DNA from: Bacteroidota bacterium
GTDB lineage: Bacteria; Bacteroidota; Bacteroidia; NS11-12g; UBA955
Length of the DNA stretch: 60,844 nt
NCBI GenBank assembly: GCA_024103355.1
Contig: JAGFIU010000041.1
Location: forward strand, 1 to 60,844
Direction: 5' to 3'
Below are positions 9,555 through 17,711 of this stretch, piece after piece. The translations under genes and the position numbers were made by a program. Numbering within the stretch: the first letter of the stretch is position 1; every line of letters begins with the position of its first letter. The notes under the pieces were generated by a model, which saw nothing but the letters and a program-made list of their open reading frames with translations, was not told the origin of the DNA and did no database searches.

Positions 9555-12380
9555 TTAATGACTTAAATACATACTCTTTTTCTTATCAAGTTCTCTAAAA
9601 TAAGGATCCTTTAAGTGTTTGATGAAGTAGATGGATTCGCCCGTTGATTTCATCTCAGGACCGAGTTCCATGTTAACATTTGGAAACTTATTGAATGAGA
9701 AAACCGGAAGTTTTATCGCATATCCTTCTAATTTAGGATTAAAATTAAAGTCTTTCAATCTGTGTGTACCCAACATTACTTTGGTGGCAATATTTACATA
9801 AGGAATATTGTATGCTTTGCAAATAAAAGGAACGGTTCTGGACGCTCTTGGATTTGCTTCAATTACATAAACCATTTCATTTTTGATAGCAAACTGAATA
9901 TTAAGTAGTCCTTTTACTTTCAATGCTTTAGCAAGTTTGATAGCATAATCTTCCATGTCTTTCTGAACTTTTGCAGACAAACTATAGCAGGGAAGTACTG
10001 CACTTGAGTCTCCGGAGTGAATTCCCGCAGGTTCAATATGTTCCATCATGCCGATTACAATACTATCTTCACCGTCACTGATTACATCACATTCGGCTTC
10101 TTCTGCTCTGTCTAAGAAGTGGTCAATCAATACCCTATTGCCCGGCAAATCTCCTAAAAGGTGAATGACCGCACTTTCGAGTTCTTCATCATTAATCACA
10201 ATTTTCATCCCTTGACCACCTAATACATAAGAGGGCCTAACCAAAACGGGATATCCAACTTGGTTGGCAATTACGATAGCCTCATCGGCTGTTTCGGCTA
10301 CTCCATATTTTGGGTAGGGAATATCTAGTTCTTTCAATAGGTCGGAGAAGCTACCTCTGTCCTCTGCCAAATCCATGTCATGGAATGAAGTTCCAATAAT
10401 TTTTATTCCTTCTTCTTGTAGCTTTTCAGCCAATTTTAATGCGGTTTGTCCCCCCAATTGCACTATAACGCCTTCGGGTTGCTCAAACTCAATGATTTCT
10501 CTTATGTTTTCCCAGAAGACAGGCTCAAAATACAATTTGTCAGCAGTGTTGAAATCTGTAGAAACTGTCTCCGGATTGCAATTTATCATGATTGCTTCAT
10601 AACCGGCCTCTTGACAAGCATATATGCCATGTACGCACGAATAATCAAATTCAATCCCTTGCCCAATTCTATTAGGACCTGAACCCAAAATGATGATTTT
10701 CTTTTTGTCTGATTTTACACTGTCATTTGCTCCGCCTTCTTCAAAGGTTGAATAGAAATAATTGGTGGGTGATGTAAACTCCGCAGCACAAGTATCCACC
10801 ATTTTAAACACCCTTTTGATGCCCATTTGATGGCGTTTTGCATAAACATCATCCTCCGAGCAGTTCTTTAAAAGGTAAGCTAACTGATAATCAGAATACC
10901 CTTTTTGTTTTGATTCAAGCATAACTTCATAAGGAATATTCTCTAAGGTAAAGCGCTTAATTTCTTTCTCTGTATCAACCAAATCCTTAATTTGCTCCAG
11001 ATACCAACGGTCGATTTTAGTTATTTTATAAATGGTTGTCAGAGGAACACCTAATGCAATTGCTTCTTTGATAAGGAAAAGTCTATCCCAAGAAGGATTT
11101 TCCAGTCCGTAAACAATTTTTTCGAGACTTAAATTGCTCATTGTACCGTCTGCGCCCAATCCGTATTTTCTAATTTCTAAAGATTGACAGGCCTTTTGAA
11201 GAGCTTCTTGAAAGTTTCTACCTATACTCATAACCTCTCCAACGGCTTTCATTTGCAACCCAAGTGTTGTGTCGGCACCTTTGAATTTGTCAAAATTCCA
11301 ACGTGGGATTTTGACTATAACATAATCCTGAACAGGTTCAAAAAATGCAGAGGTTGTTTGAGTTACCGGATTTTTTAGTTCGTCAAGGGTATATCCGATA
11401 GCAAGTTTGGCAGCAATTTTTGCTATAGGATATCCGGTTGCTTTGGAGGCCAGTGCAGATGAACGGCTAACACGAGGGTTAATTTCAATTGCAATGATTT
11501 CCTCGTTTTCAGGATTCAATGCAAATTGAATATTACAACCACCGGCAAAAGTACCCATCCCTTTCAACATTCTAAAAGCGGTATCTCTCATATTTTGATA
11601 AGCAACCTCACTCAAAGTCAAAGCGGGAGCAATGGTAATGGAATCTCCGGTGTGAATGCCCATTGGATCAAAGTTTTCAATAGTGCAGACTACAATCATA
11701 TTATCCTTACTATCTCTTAGCACTTCTAATTCATACTCAAGCCAACCTAAAACTGCTTGTTCTACAAGAACTTCATGAGTAGGAGAGGCTTCCAAACCTC
11801 GTTTTAGTGCTTCGTCTAACTCTTCTTTATTGTGAACAAACCCACCACCATATCCTCCAAGTGTATAGGATGGTCTAATTACGAGTGGGAATCCTACTCT
11901 TTGGGCTATTTCTTTTCCTTCTAAAAATGAGTTCGCGGTTTCGGCTTTTGCTACACCAACACCCAAATCTATCATCAATTGGCGGAACTCCTCGCGGTCT
12001 TCTGTTTTATCAATGGCTGCAAGGTCAACCCCTATAATTTTGATATCGTATTTTTCCCAAATCCCGAGATCTCCTGCTTCTTTGCATAAATTCAATGCAG
12101 TTTGTCCGCCCATGGTCGGTAAAACAGCATCTATTTGAACTTCTTTCAAAATTTGCTCAATGGATTCAACAGTCAGTGGCAATAAATAAATGTTGTCTGC
12201 TGTTGTCGGGTCAGTCATGATAGTCGCAGGGTTAGAATTAATAAGGGTTACGGTGATTCCTTCTTCTCTGAGGCTTCGTGCTGCTTGGCTTCCCGAATAA
12301 TCAAATTCGCAAGCTTGACCAATGATAATAGGACCTGAACCGATAATCAGAACGGATTTTATAGATTTGTTTCTTGGCAT
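9555..12380 (-). CDS. carB: Carbamoyl-phosphate synthase large subunit, short form
   Basis: A 941-residue synthase making carbamoyl phosphate for pyrimidine and arginine synthesis with CarA (not in this window). There are two homologous ATP-grasp halves. The first starts at IGSGPIIIGQACEFDYSGSQA (about 12) and has RPSYTLGGYGGG near 170. The second starts at LGSGPNRIGQGIEFDYS near 567 and has RPSYVLGGQGM near 710. The C-terminus stops at about residue 940, just where E. coli CarB begins its MGS-like allosteric domain (about 936-1073). The domain that binds UMP, IMP and ornithine is therefore absent, as in many Bacteroidota. No frameshift is seen, so this is a natural short form. Confidence 0.96.
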   Translation of the reverse strand: MPRNKSIKSVLIIGSGPIIIGQACEFDYSGSQAARSLREEGITVTLINSNPATIMTDPTTADNIYLLPLTVESIEQILKEVQIDAVLPTMGGQTALNLCKEAGDLGIWEKYDIKIIGVDLAAIDKTEDREEFRQLMIDLGVGVAKAETANSFLEGKEIAQRVGFPLVIRPSYTLGGYGGGFVHNKEELDEALKRGLEASPTHEVLVEQAVLGWLEYELEVLRDSKDNMIVVCTIENFDPMGIHTGDSITIAPALTLSEVAYQNMRDTAFRMLKGMGTFAGGCNIQFALNPENEEIIAIEINPRVSRSSALASKATGYPIAKIAAKLAIGYTLDELKNPVTQTTSAFFEPVQDYVIVKIPRWNFDKFKGADTTLGLQMKAVGEVMSIGRNFQEALQKACQSLEIRKYGLGADGTMSNLSLEKIVYGLENPSWDRLFLIKEAIALGVPLTTIYKITKIDRWYLEQIKDLVDTEKEIKRFTLENIPYEVMLESKQKGYSDYQLAYLLKNCSEDDVYAKRHQMGIKRVFKMVDTCAAEFTSPTNYFYSTFEEGGANDSVKSDKKKIIILGSGPNRIGQGIEFDYSCVHGIYACQEAGYEAIMINCNPETVSTDFNTADKLYFEPVFWENIREIIEFEQPEGVIVQLGGQTALKLAEKLQEEGIKIIGTSFHDMDLAEDRGSFSDLLKELDIPYPKYGVAETADEAIVIANQVGYPVLVRPSYVLGGQGMKIVINDEELESAVIHLLGDLPGNRVLIDHFLDRAEEAECDVISDGEDSIVIGMMEHIEPAGIHSGDSSAVLPCYSLSAKVQKDMEDYAIKLAKALKVKGLLNIQFAIKNEMVYVIEANPRASRTVPFICKAYNIPYVNIATKVMLGTHRLKDFNFNPKLEGYAIKLPVFSFNKFPNVNMELGPEMKSTGESIYFIKHLKDPYFRELDKKKSMYLSH

Positions 12381-12405
12381 TTAGATATGTACGTTAAAAA
12401 TCGGG

Positions 12406-12413
12406 CAAAGTTA
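12406..12413 (-). promoter_or_regulatory. -7 promoter box of carB
   Basis: Minus-strand TAACTTTG, 25 bases before the carB ATG at 12380. No clear -33. Confidence 0.55.
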
Positions 12414-12471
12414 TATAATCGAAACTTTTTATCCTGCCTTGTTTATATCTTGTTGATGTTGCCCGAGAATG

Positions 12472-13389
12472 CTATATTTTGGGGTGTTTTGAAGGTGCTA
12501 AATCAATGAACTCCAACCTTGAAATTTTTGGGTTGTATTTTGAAACCCTGATTATTGGTTTTTTATGGGTTATATAATAAACAATCTTGTCCGGAGGATA
12601 TTCGCTTGTAGATTTGAAAATAACTTCATTGTTAGCTAAATAGGAATAGTTAATTCTATCATTAGAGAAACTAATGTTTAGTGGCTCAATCATTACTCCA
12701 TATTGATTCAAATGATATTCTTTTTTATATGTATTAAAGCCTATGATGCTCATAGGGGCAATGAGTATAACGAAAATAAAAATTGTAATAGATGTTCTTT
12801 CAAAAGGATATTTCAATGATTTGCCTGCAATGTTGCGTGCACGAAGTTGAATATACAAGTGATTACAAAAGAAAAATACCGCAATTCCAAATGAGAAGAA
12901 TCCTAAAATTAAATAGAAATAATCCATTCCGGCTTCGTTTACAAACCAATTGTTAAATACATATAAATATCCGGATAATGCGGCTAAAATGAGGATTGGA
13001 TAACGAATTTTATGACTCAGTGATTTTTCTCTTCTTTTAAAAAGTCTGATATATTCAATGTTTTTTGTCAGTTGAATATTCTCAAGTTTTTTCTTGATTT
13101 CATCCACTGATAAAGATGTCCGTTTTCCATACTTTCTTTCTTCAAGGCTGTTTTTCTTTTCTTCCTCAAGAATAGCATATAGTAAGATATCATATTTAAC
13201 TTTTTCCTTTGGATTGGATAGTAAGTTGTATCCTTTGGTTATAATCTTAAAATACTCTTCTGCTCCTTCTTCATCAGGCATTTTGTCAGGATGATATTTG
13301 AGGGCAATCTTGTGGTATGCATCCTTTATTTCTTTTGGACCGGCTTTCTCAGAAATATTTAAGAGCTTATAATAATTATGAAAGGACAA
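12472..13389 (-). CDS. Membrane-anchored J-domain protein
   Basis: A 305-residue protein with an N-terminal J domain (residues 3-70), complete with YHKIALKYHPDK and its HPD motif, which stimulates Hsp70/DnaK ATPase. A Lys/Glu-rich linker follows. Three membrane helices sit near 127-150, 155-180 and 198-220, and a C-terminal non-membrane tail runs to 305. The glycine-rich and zinc domains of true DnaJ are missing. The start appears to be TTG at 13389: an in-frame TAA lies two codons upstream, and the J domain begins at once. It may recruit DnaK to the inner membrane; its client is unknown. Confidence 0.82.
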   Translation of the reverse strand: MSFHNYYKLLNISEKAGPKEIKDAYHKIALKYHPDKMPDEEGAEEYFKIITKGYNLLSNPKEKVKYDILLYAILEEEKKNSLEERKYGKRTSLSVDEIKKKLENIQLTKNIEYIRLFKRREKSLSHKIRYPILILAALSGYLYVFNNWFVNEAGMDYFYLILGFFSFGIAVFFFCNHLYIQLRARNIAGKSLKYPFERTSITIFIFVILIAPMSIIGFNTYKKEYHLNQYGVMIEPLNISFSNDRINYSYLANNEVIFKSTSEYPPDKIVYYITHKKPIIRVSKYNPKISRLEFIDLAPSKHPKI

Positions 13390-13411
13390 AATTTAAAGAG
13401 ATAATATTCCG

Positions 13412-13419
13412 CAAATGTA
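13412..13419 (-). promoter_or_regulatory. -7 promoter box of the J-domain gene
   Basis: Minus-strand TACATTTG, 22 bases before the TTG start at 13389, which supports that start. Confidence 0.5.
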
Positions 13420-13495
13420 GCTTTATTACTTATTATAGAAGTAAATATATACACTCGACTTGATTACAGGTGTGATAATATTTGTTATTTATCTA

Positions 13496-13524
13496 TTTGC
13501 ATAAGAGCTAATCCAATACCTTTG
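13496..13524 (+). promoter_or_regulatory. Promoter of pyrC with almost no leader
   Basis: TTTG at 13496-13499, 17-base spacer (slightly short), TACCTTTG at 13517-13524. The ATG is only 4 bases after the box, which predicts a leaderless transcript. Confidence 0.6.
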
Positions 13525-13528
13525 CTCC

Positions 13529-14860
13529 ATGTCTGATTTGATAATTACAAATGCTGTAGCAATTAACGAGGATAAGAAAGAAGAAGTCGATATTGAAATT
13601 TCTAAAGGTAGAATTCATAGAATTGAGCGAGCCGGTACTTTATCTAAGTCTAATAAGATAATAGATGCCAATGGAATATGGCTTCTGCCGGGTGTTATTG
13701 ATGACCAAGTACATTTTAGAGAACCCGGGTTTACTCATAAAGCTGAAATTGCGACAGAATCATCCGCTGCCGTTGCCGGAGGAGTTACTTCTTTTATGGA
13801 AATGCCTAATACAAACCCTCAGACAATCAACAAAGAAGAATTAGAAATGAAATTCAATAGAGCTGCACAAGTTAGTCCTGCCAACTACTCATTCTTCTTT
13901 GGAGCTACCAATAAAAATGCAGATGAAGTGTTGGCTCTCGATGATGATAGAGTATGCGGAATCAAGATTTTCATGGGTTCATCAACAGGTGATATGTTGG
14001 TGGACAATGAAGCAGCTCTAGAAAAGATTTTTGCTAATTGCAGTCTGCTAATTGCAACTCATTGTGAAGATGAGCCTACCATCAGAAAAAATATGGAAGA
14101 AGCAAAGATTAAGTTTAATAATCAAATTCCAATTAAGCAGCATCCGATAATCAGAAGCAGAGAAGTATGTATATTGTCAAGCCAAAAGGCGATTGCTTTA
14201 GCTAAAAAGTATAATTCGAGATTGCATATCCTTCATATAACCACAGCAGAAGAGGCAATGTCGTTTGAATCAGGTGCTATTGAGAATAAAAGAATTACTG
14301 CTGAGGCATGTGTTCATCATCTTTGGTTCAGTGATATGGATTATGACACCTTGGGGTCTGAGATACAATGTAATCCGGCAGTAAAAACGGCTAATGATAG
14401 AGATACAATTTGGCAAGCTTTGAAAGAAAATAGAATTGATATTATTGCTACAGACCATGCTCCACATACATTGGAAGAGAAGGCAAAGCCATATCCTCAG
14501 AGTCCGAGCGGTTTGCCATTGGTTCAACATTCTCTCAATATGATGATGCATCGTGCATTAGAGGGTAAAATCACTCCGGAATGGGTGGTTGAGAAAATGT
14601 GCCATGCACCTGCAAAATGTTTTAAACTTAGAGAAAGGGGATTTATCAGAGAAGGTTATTTTGCTGATCTTGTCTTATTTGACCCTACTCAAAATTATAC
14701 CGTTACCAAACAGAATATACTATATAAGTGTGCTTGGAGTCCTTTGGAAAATTTTACTTTTAATGGAAATATTTTCCAAACTTTTGTCAACGGTACCAGT
14801 GTTTTTGAAAATGGAAAATTAACAGGCCTAAAACCGGGGATGGCTTTGAAATTTCGGTAA
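13529..14860 (+). CDS. pyrC: Dihydroorotase, Bacteroidota type
   Basis: A 443-residue amidohydrolase that cyclises carbamoyl aspartate to dihydroorotate in pyrimidine synthesis. Recognisable segments are LPGVIDDQVHFREPGFTH near 53-70, GGVTSFMEMPNTNP near 90, the Lys-bearing GIKIFMGSSTG near 150, ATHCEDE near 179, LHILHIT near 237, and IIATDHAPHTLEEKA near 312. The usual metal motif is DxHxH, but here the first His is Gln (DDQVH). The same change occurs in the Porphyromonas gingivalis enzyme as I remember it. The rest of the metal-binding set looks intact. carB lies nearby on the other strand. Confidence 0.94.
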   Translation: MSDLIITNAVAINEDKKEEVDIEISKGRIHRIERAGTLSKSNKIIDANGIWLLPGVIDDQVHFREPGFTHKAEIATESSAAVAGGVTSFMEMPNTNPQTINKEELEMKFNRAAQVSPANYSFFFGATNKNADEVLALDDDRVCGIKIFMGSSTGDMLVDNEAALEKIFANCSLLIATHCEDEPTIRKNMEEAKIKFNNQIPIKQHPIIRSREVCILSSQKAIALAKKYNSRLHILHITTAEEAMSFESGAIENKRITAEACVHHLWFSDMDYDTLGSEIQCNPAVKTANDRDTIWQALKENRIDIIATDHAPHTLEEKAKPYPQSPSGLPLVQHSLNMMMHRALEGKITPEWVVEKMCHAPAKCFKLRERGFIREGYFADLVLFDPTQNYTVTKQNILYKCAWSPLENFTFNGNIFQTFVNGTSVFENGKLTGLKPGMALKFR

Positions 14861-14904
14861 CCACATTATTTAAAAGAAGAAAATAGATGGAACTTATATT
14901 TCTT

Positions 14905-14937
14905 TTTGGAATTTAAAAACCTTTGTTCTTATCTTTG
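14905..14937 (+). promoter_or_regulatory. Promoter of tetR-paaABCD
   Basis: TTTG at 14905-14908, 21-base spacer, TATCTTTG at 14930-14937: a full match to the Bacteroidota consensus. The expected transcription start is near 14941-14944, at the left edge of the palindrome at 14942-14959. No other promoter box is seen before paaA, so this one likely serves the regulator and the paa genes. Confidence 0.75.
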
Positions 14938-14941
14938 TGCC

Positions 14942-14959
14942 TTACCTAACGTTAGTTAG
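14942..14959 (+). promoter_or_regulatory. Candidate TetR operator
   Basis: An 18-base inverted repeat TTACCTAACGTTAGTTAG with 7 of 9 pairs matched and a perfect 10-base core CTAACGTTAG. It sits directly after the -7 box and ends 2 bases before the TetR start codon. A repressor bound here would block transcription initiation, the usual arrangement for autoregulated TetR genes. Binding by the encoded regulator is inference. Confidence 0.65.
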
Positions 14960-14961
14960 CG

Positions 14962-15540
14962 ATGAAGGTGGCGAAAAGACAATTAATAATAGATAAAGCA
15001 CTTGAATTAATTCGCAAGAATGGATATCGTGCTACCGGGATGAGAGAACTAGCAAAAGCCTTTAGTATGGAGGCTCCTAGTTTATATAACCATATCAAAT
15101 CAAAAGAAGAAATACTGCAAGAAACTTGTTTTGGAATGGCCAATAAATTCATTATTGCACTTGATGAAGTCAATGATATTTATTTTAATGGTGAAGAAAA
15201 GCTAAGAATGGCAATAAGAAATCATATCGAAATCCTTACATCCAATCTCAATGCAACCCATGTTTTTCTTTATGAATGGCAAAATTTGAGTGAACCGCAT
15301 TTGAGCAAATTTGTTGAATTAAGACATCGATATCAGGAGGGATATCGCGAAATTATCTCTACAGGAGAGAAGGAAGGAGTTTTTAAAGAGAGTGATATCA
15401 AATTTGCCACCTTAACAATTTTATCTGCTATTAACTGGGTAATTGAATGGTATAGACCTGATGGTAAAATGAATCCGAAAGAAATTGCAGATAAACTTAC
15501 AGACTTCATACTTTCAGGACTTAAAAAGGAAAAAATTTAA
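14962..15540 (+). CDS. TetR/AcrR family regulator of the paa genes
   Basis: A 192-residue regulator. The N-terminal helix-turn-helix (about 8-55) reads IIDKALELIRKNGYRATGMRELAKAF, with recognition helix MEAPSLYNHIKSKEEIL. The C-terminal domain is all-helical and would hold the ligand pocket. It precedes paaA by 14 bases on the same strand, so it is the first gene of the operon. By analogy with PaaR-type TetR repressors that respond to phenylacetyl-CoA, it probably represses its own operon; the effector here is inferred from context only. The start is ATG at 14962, abutting the palindrome. Confidence 0.88.
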   Translation: MKVAKRQLIIDKALELIRKNGYRATGMRELAKAFSMEAPSLYNHIKSKEEILQETCFGMANKFIIALDEVNDIYFNGEEKLRMAIRNHIEILTSNLNATHVFLYEWQNLSEPHLSKFVELRHRYQEGYREIISTGEKEGVFKESDIKFATLTILSAINWVIEWYRPDGKMNPKEIADKLTDFILSGLKKEKI

Positions 15541-15554
15541 AAACCAATAATATT

Positions 15555-16544
15555 ATGTACGGAAACGCTTACATCGATCCAGATCAGACACCAAACAAAT
15601 TAACGCAGGATGAAGACCCTGCAAGACTTGCAGAGTTCGAAGCTCGTATTGAGGGTGGGGACAAAATAGAACCAAAAGATTGGATGCCAAAAGAATACAG
15701 AAAACAGTTGATTAGAATGATTGAACAACATGCTCACTCTGAGATTATTGGCGCACTACCGGAAGGCACTTGGATTACAAGAGCACCGGGATTCAGACGT
15801 AAACTCGCATTGATGGCAAAAGTACAAGATGAGGTTGGACATGCTCAGTTGTTATATAGTGCTGCTGAAACCCTTGGAAAATCGCGTGAAGAAATGATTA
15901 ATGACTTGATTAGCGGCAAGTCGAAATACTCAAATGTTTTCAATTATCCTGCAGAAACATGGGCGGATACTGCTATTATCTCTTGGTTGATTGATGCAGG
16001 AGCTATTGTGAATCAATTGGCTAATTCTAAAGGTAGTTATGGACCCTATTGCAGGGCTTTGGAGAGAATCTGTGTGGAAGAATCATTTCATTTGAAATAT
16101 GGACATGACAATGTGGTTTTTCTTGCTACAGGAACAAAAACACAAAGAGAAATGGTGCAGGATGCGCTTATACGCTGGTGGAAACCGGTGATGCATTTCT
16201 TTGGCCCTAGTGATAATATTTCTGTTCATACAAAAACTTTGATGAAATGGAAAGTGAAAATGGCTTCCAATGATGAAATGCGCCAAACGTTCTTAAATAT
16301 GTATGTCCCTAAAATTTGGGATTTGGGATTGGTTATTCCTGACCCAAATCTGAAAAAGAATGAATCCACGGGATTGTGGGAATACACAGAACCGGATTGG
16401 GAAGAGTTTAAGAGGGTTATTAATGGCGATGGTCCATGCAATAAAGAGAGATTAGCGGTTAGAAAGTATGCTGAAGAGAAAGGAAGATGGGTGCGCAAAG
16501 CTTTACTTAGAAAAGATGCAGAATATGTTACACCCCTTGTTTAA
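15555..16544 (+). CDS. paaA: 1,2-phenylacetyl-CoA epoxidase subunit PaaA (catalytic)
   Basis: A 329-residue catalytic subunit of the multicomponent oxygenase that converts phenylacetyl-CoA to the ring 1,2-epoxide. It has the ferritin-like four-helix core, with di-iron ligand pairs visible as DEVGHAQ near 93-99 and VEESFHLKYGH near 174-184. ETWITRAPGF-like sequence (GTWITRAPGF) is a family hallmark. Length is close to the E. coli protein (309) with an extended N-terminus. It is the first structural gene of the cluster; paaB follows after 18 bases. Confidence 0.96.
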   Translation: MYGNAYIDPDQTPNKLTQDEDPARLAEFEARIEGGDKIEPKDWMPKEYRKQLIRMIEQHAHSEIIGALPEGTWITRAPGFRRKLALMAKVQDEVGHAQLLYSAAETLGKSREEMINDLISGKSKYSNVFNYPAETWADTAIISWLIDAGAIVNQLANSKGSYGPYCRALERICVEESFHLKYGHDNVVFLATGTKTQREMVQDALIRWWKPVMHFFGPSDNISVHTKTLMKWKVKMASNDEMRQTFLNMYVPKIWDLGLVIPDPNLKKNESTGLWEYTEPDWEEFKRVINGDGPCNKERLAVRKYAEEKGRWVRKALLRKDAEYVTPLV

Positions 16545-16562
16545 TTTTAAATAAAGTAGAAT

Positions 16563-16940
16563 ATGAAAATACAATCATTAGACCCCAGAATCACACGTTC
16601 TGAGATAGAATTAGAAAAACCTTTTGATGAAGCAAAAGAATTAGACCAATGGCAGACCTATGAAGTCTTTCATCAAACTAAACGCGGTCAACAACACCAG
16701 CACGTAGGGTGTGTTCACGCTCCCAATGCAGAGATGGCACTTTTGTTCGCTAAAGAAGTGTATGGTAGAAGAGGATTATGCGTTAATCTATGGGTTGCAA
16801 AATCATCTAATATTTTTGCCACTGATTATGAGGATGCCGATATTTTTGAATGTGAAGAAGTAAAAACTTATCGCGACCCGGGATATTATAAGGTGATGGA
16901 CAGAATCAAAGCATTTAAAGAAAAACAACAATCAATATGA
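16563..16940 (+). CDS. paaB: 1,2-phenylacetyl-CoA epoxidase subunit PaaB
   Basis: A 125-residue small structural subunit bridging PaaAC heterodimers. The conserved core WQTYEVFHQTKRGQQHQHVGCVHAPNAEMAL and FAKEVYGRRGLCVNLWVA lies at about 29-82. The E. coli protein has about 95 residues, so this one carries roughly 30 extra at the N- and C-terminal ends. Its stop overlaps the paaC start (ATGA), so translation is coupled. Confidence 0.94.
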   Translation: MKIQSLDPRITRSEIELEKPFDEAKELDQWQTYEVFHQTKRGQQHQHVGCVHAPNAEMALLFAKEVYGRRGLCVNLWVAKSSNIFATDYEDADIFECEEVKTYRDPGYYKVMDRIKAFKEKQQSI

Positions 16941-17707
16941 ACATATCAGAAAAAGGATTTGAAGCAATAAAGGATTTGCTCTATAAAATGGCAGATGACC
17001 AATTGATTATTGGGCATAGAAATTCCGAATGGACAGGACTAGGACCTGTTTTAGAAGAAGATATTGCTTTTTCTTCTATGGCTCAGGACAAACTTGGTCA
17101 TTCACAAGCACTGTATGATGTGTTAAGTCAAATGGGAGAAGGCGACCCTGATACCATAGCTTTTATGCGAAATGCAGAACAGTTTCATTGCTGTCATCTT
17201 GTTGAATACCCAATCGGTGAATATGAGTTTAGTTTGATGCGTCACTTCTTCTTTGATAATGCTGAATTATTGAGATTTGAGATGCTTGCAGACTCTTCAT
17301 TTGAGCCACTTTCTTTCATAGCAAAAAAAATTAAAGGAGAGATTAAATATCATTCAATGCACGCTGATATATGGATTTCACAGCTCGGTAGCGCTTCCGA
17401 AGAGAGCAAAATCAGAATGCAAAACGCCTTGAATGAAACTTTCCCTTTGGCATTAGGAGTGTTTGAAAAGGGTATTTTTGAAGATGTGTTAAAATCTGAA
17501 GGTATATTTGAGGGAGAGGATGTACTTAAAGAACGTTGGATGTCAGCAGTATCTCAAATAATTGAGAAAGCCGGATTAAAACTACCTGAGGTCAATTCAA
17601 TCACACCTTCATTGGGGGGCAGAAGGGGTAAACATACTGAATATCTTCAACCATTGTTGGATGAAATGACGGAAGTGTTTAGAATAGATCCTTCTGCTGA
17701 ATGGTAA
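16937..17707 (+). CDS. paaC: 1,2-phenylacetyl-CoA epoxidase subunit PaaC (structural)
   Basis: A 256-residue ferritin-fold partner of PaaA. The family motif GHRNSEWTGLGPVLEEDIAFSSMAQDKLGHSQALYD lies near 26-60. In one ligand-like position Lys replaces the metal-binding acid (DKLGH versus DEVGH in PaaA), consistent with a non-catalytic scaffold. It overlaps paaB by 4 bases and is followed by paaD after 4 bases. Confidence 0.94.
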   Translation: MNISEKGFEAIKDLLYKMADDQLIIGHRNSEWTGLGPVLEEDIAFSSMAQDKLGHSQALYDVLSQMGEGDPDTIAFMRNAEQFHCCHLVEYPIGEYEFSLMRHFFFDNAELLRFEMLADSSFEPLSFIAKKIKGEIKYHSMHADIWISQLGSASEESKIRMQNALNETFPLALGVFEKGIFEDVLKSEGIFEGEDVLKERWMSAVSQIIEKAGLKLPEVNSITPSLGGRRGKHTEYLQPLLDEMTEVFRIDPSAEW

Positions 17708-17711
17708 TGTT

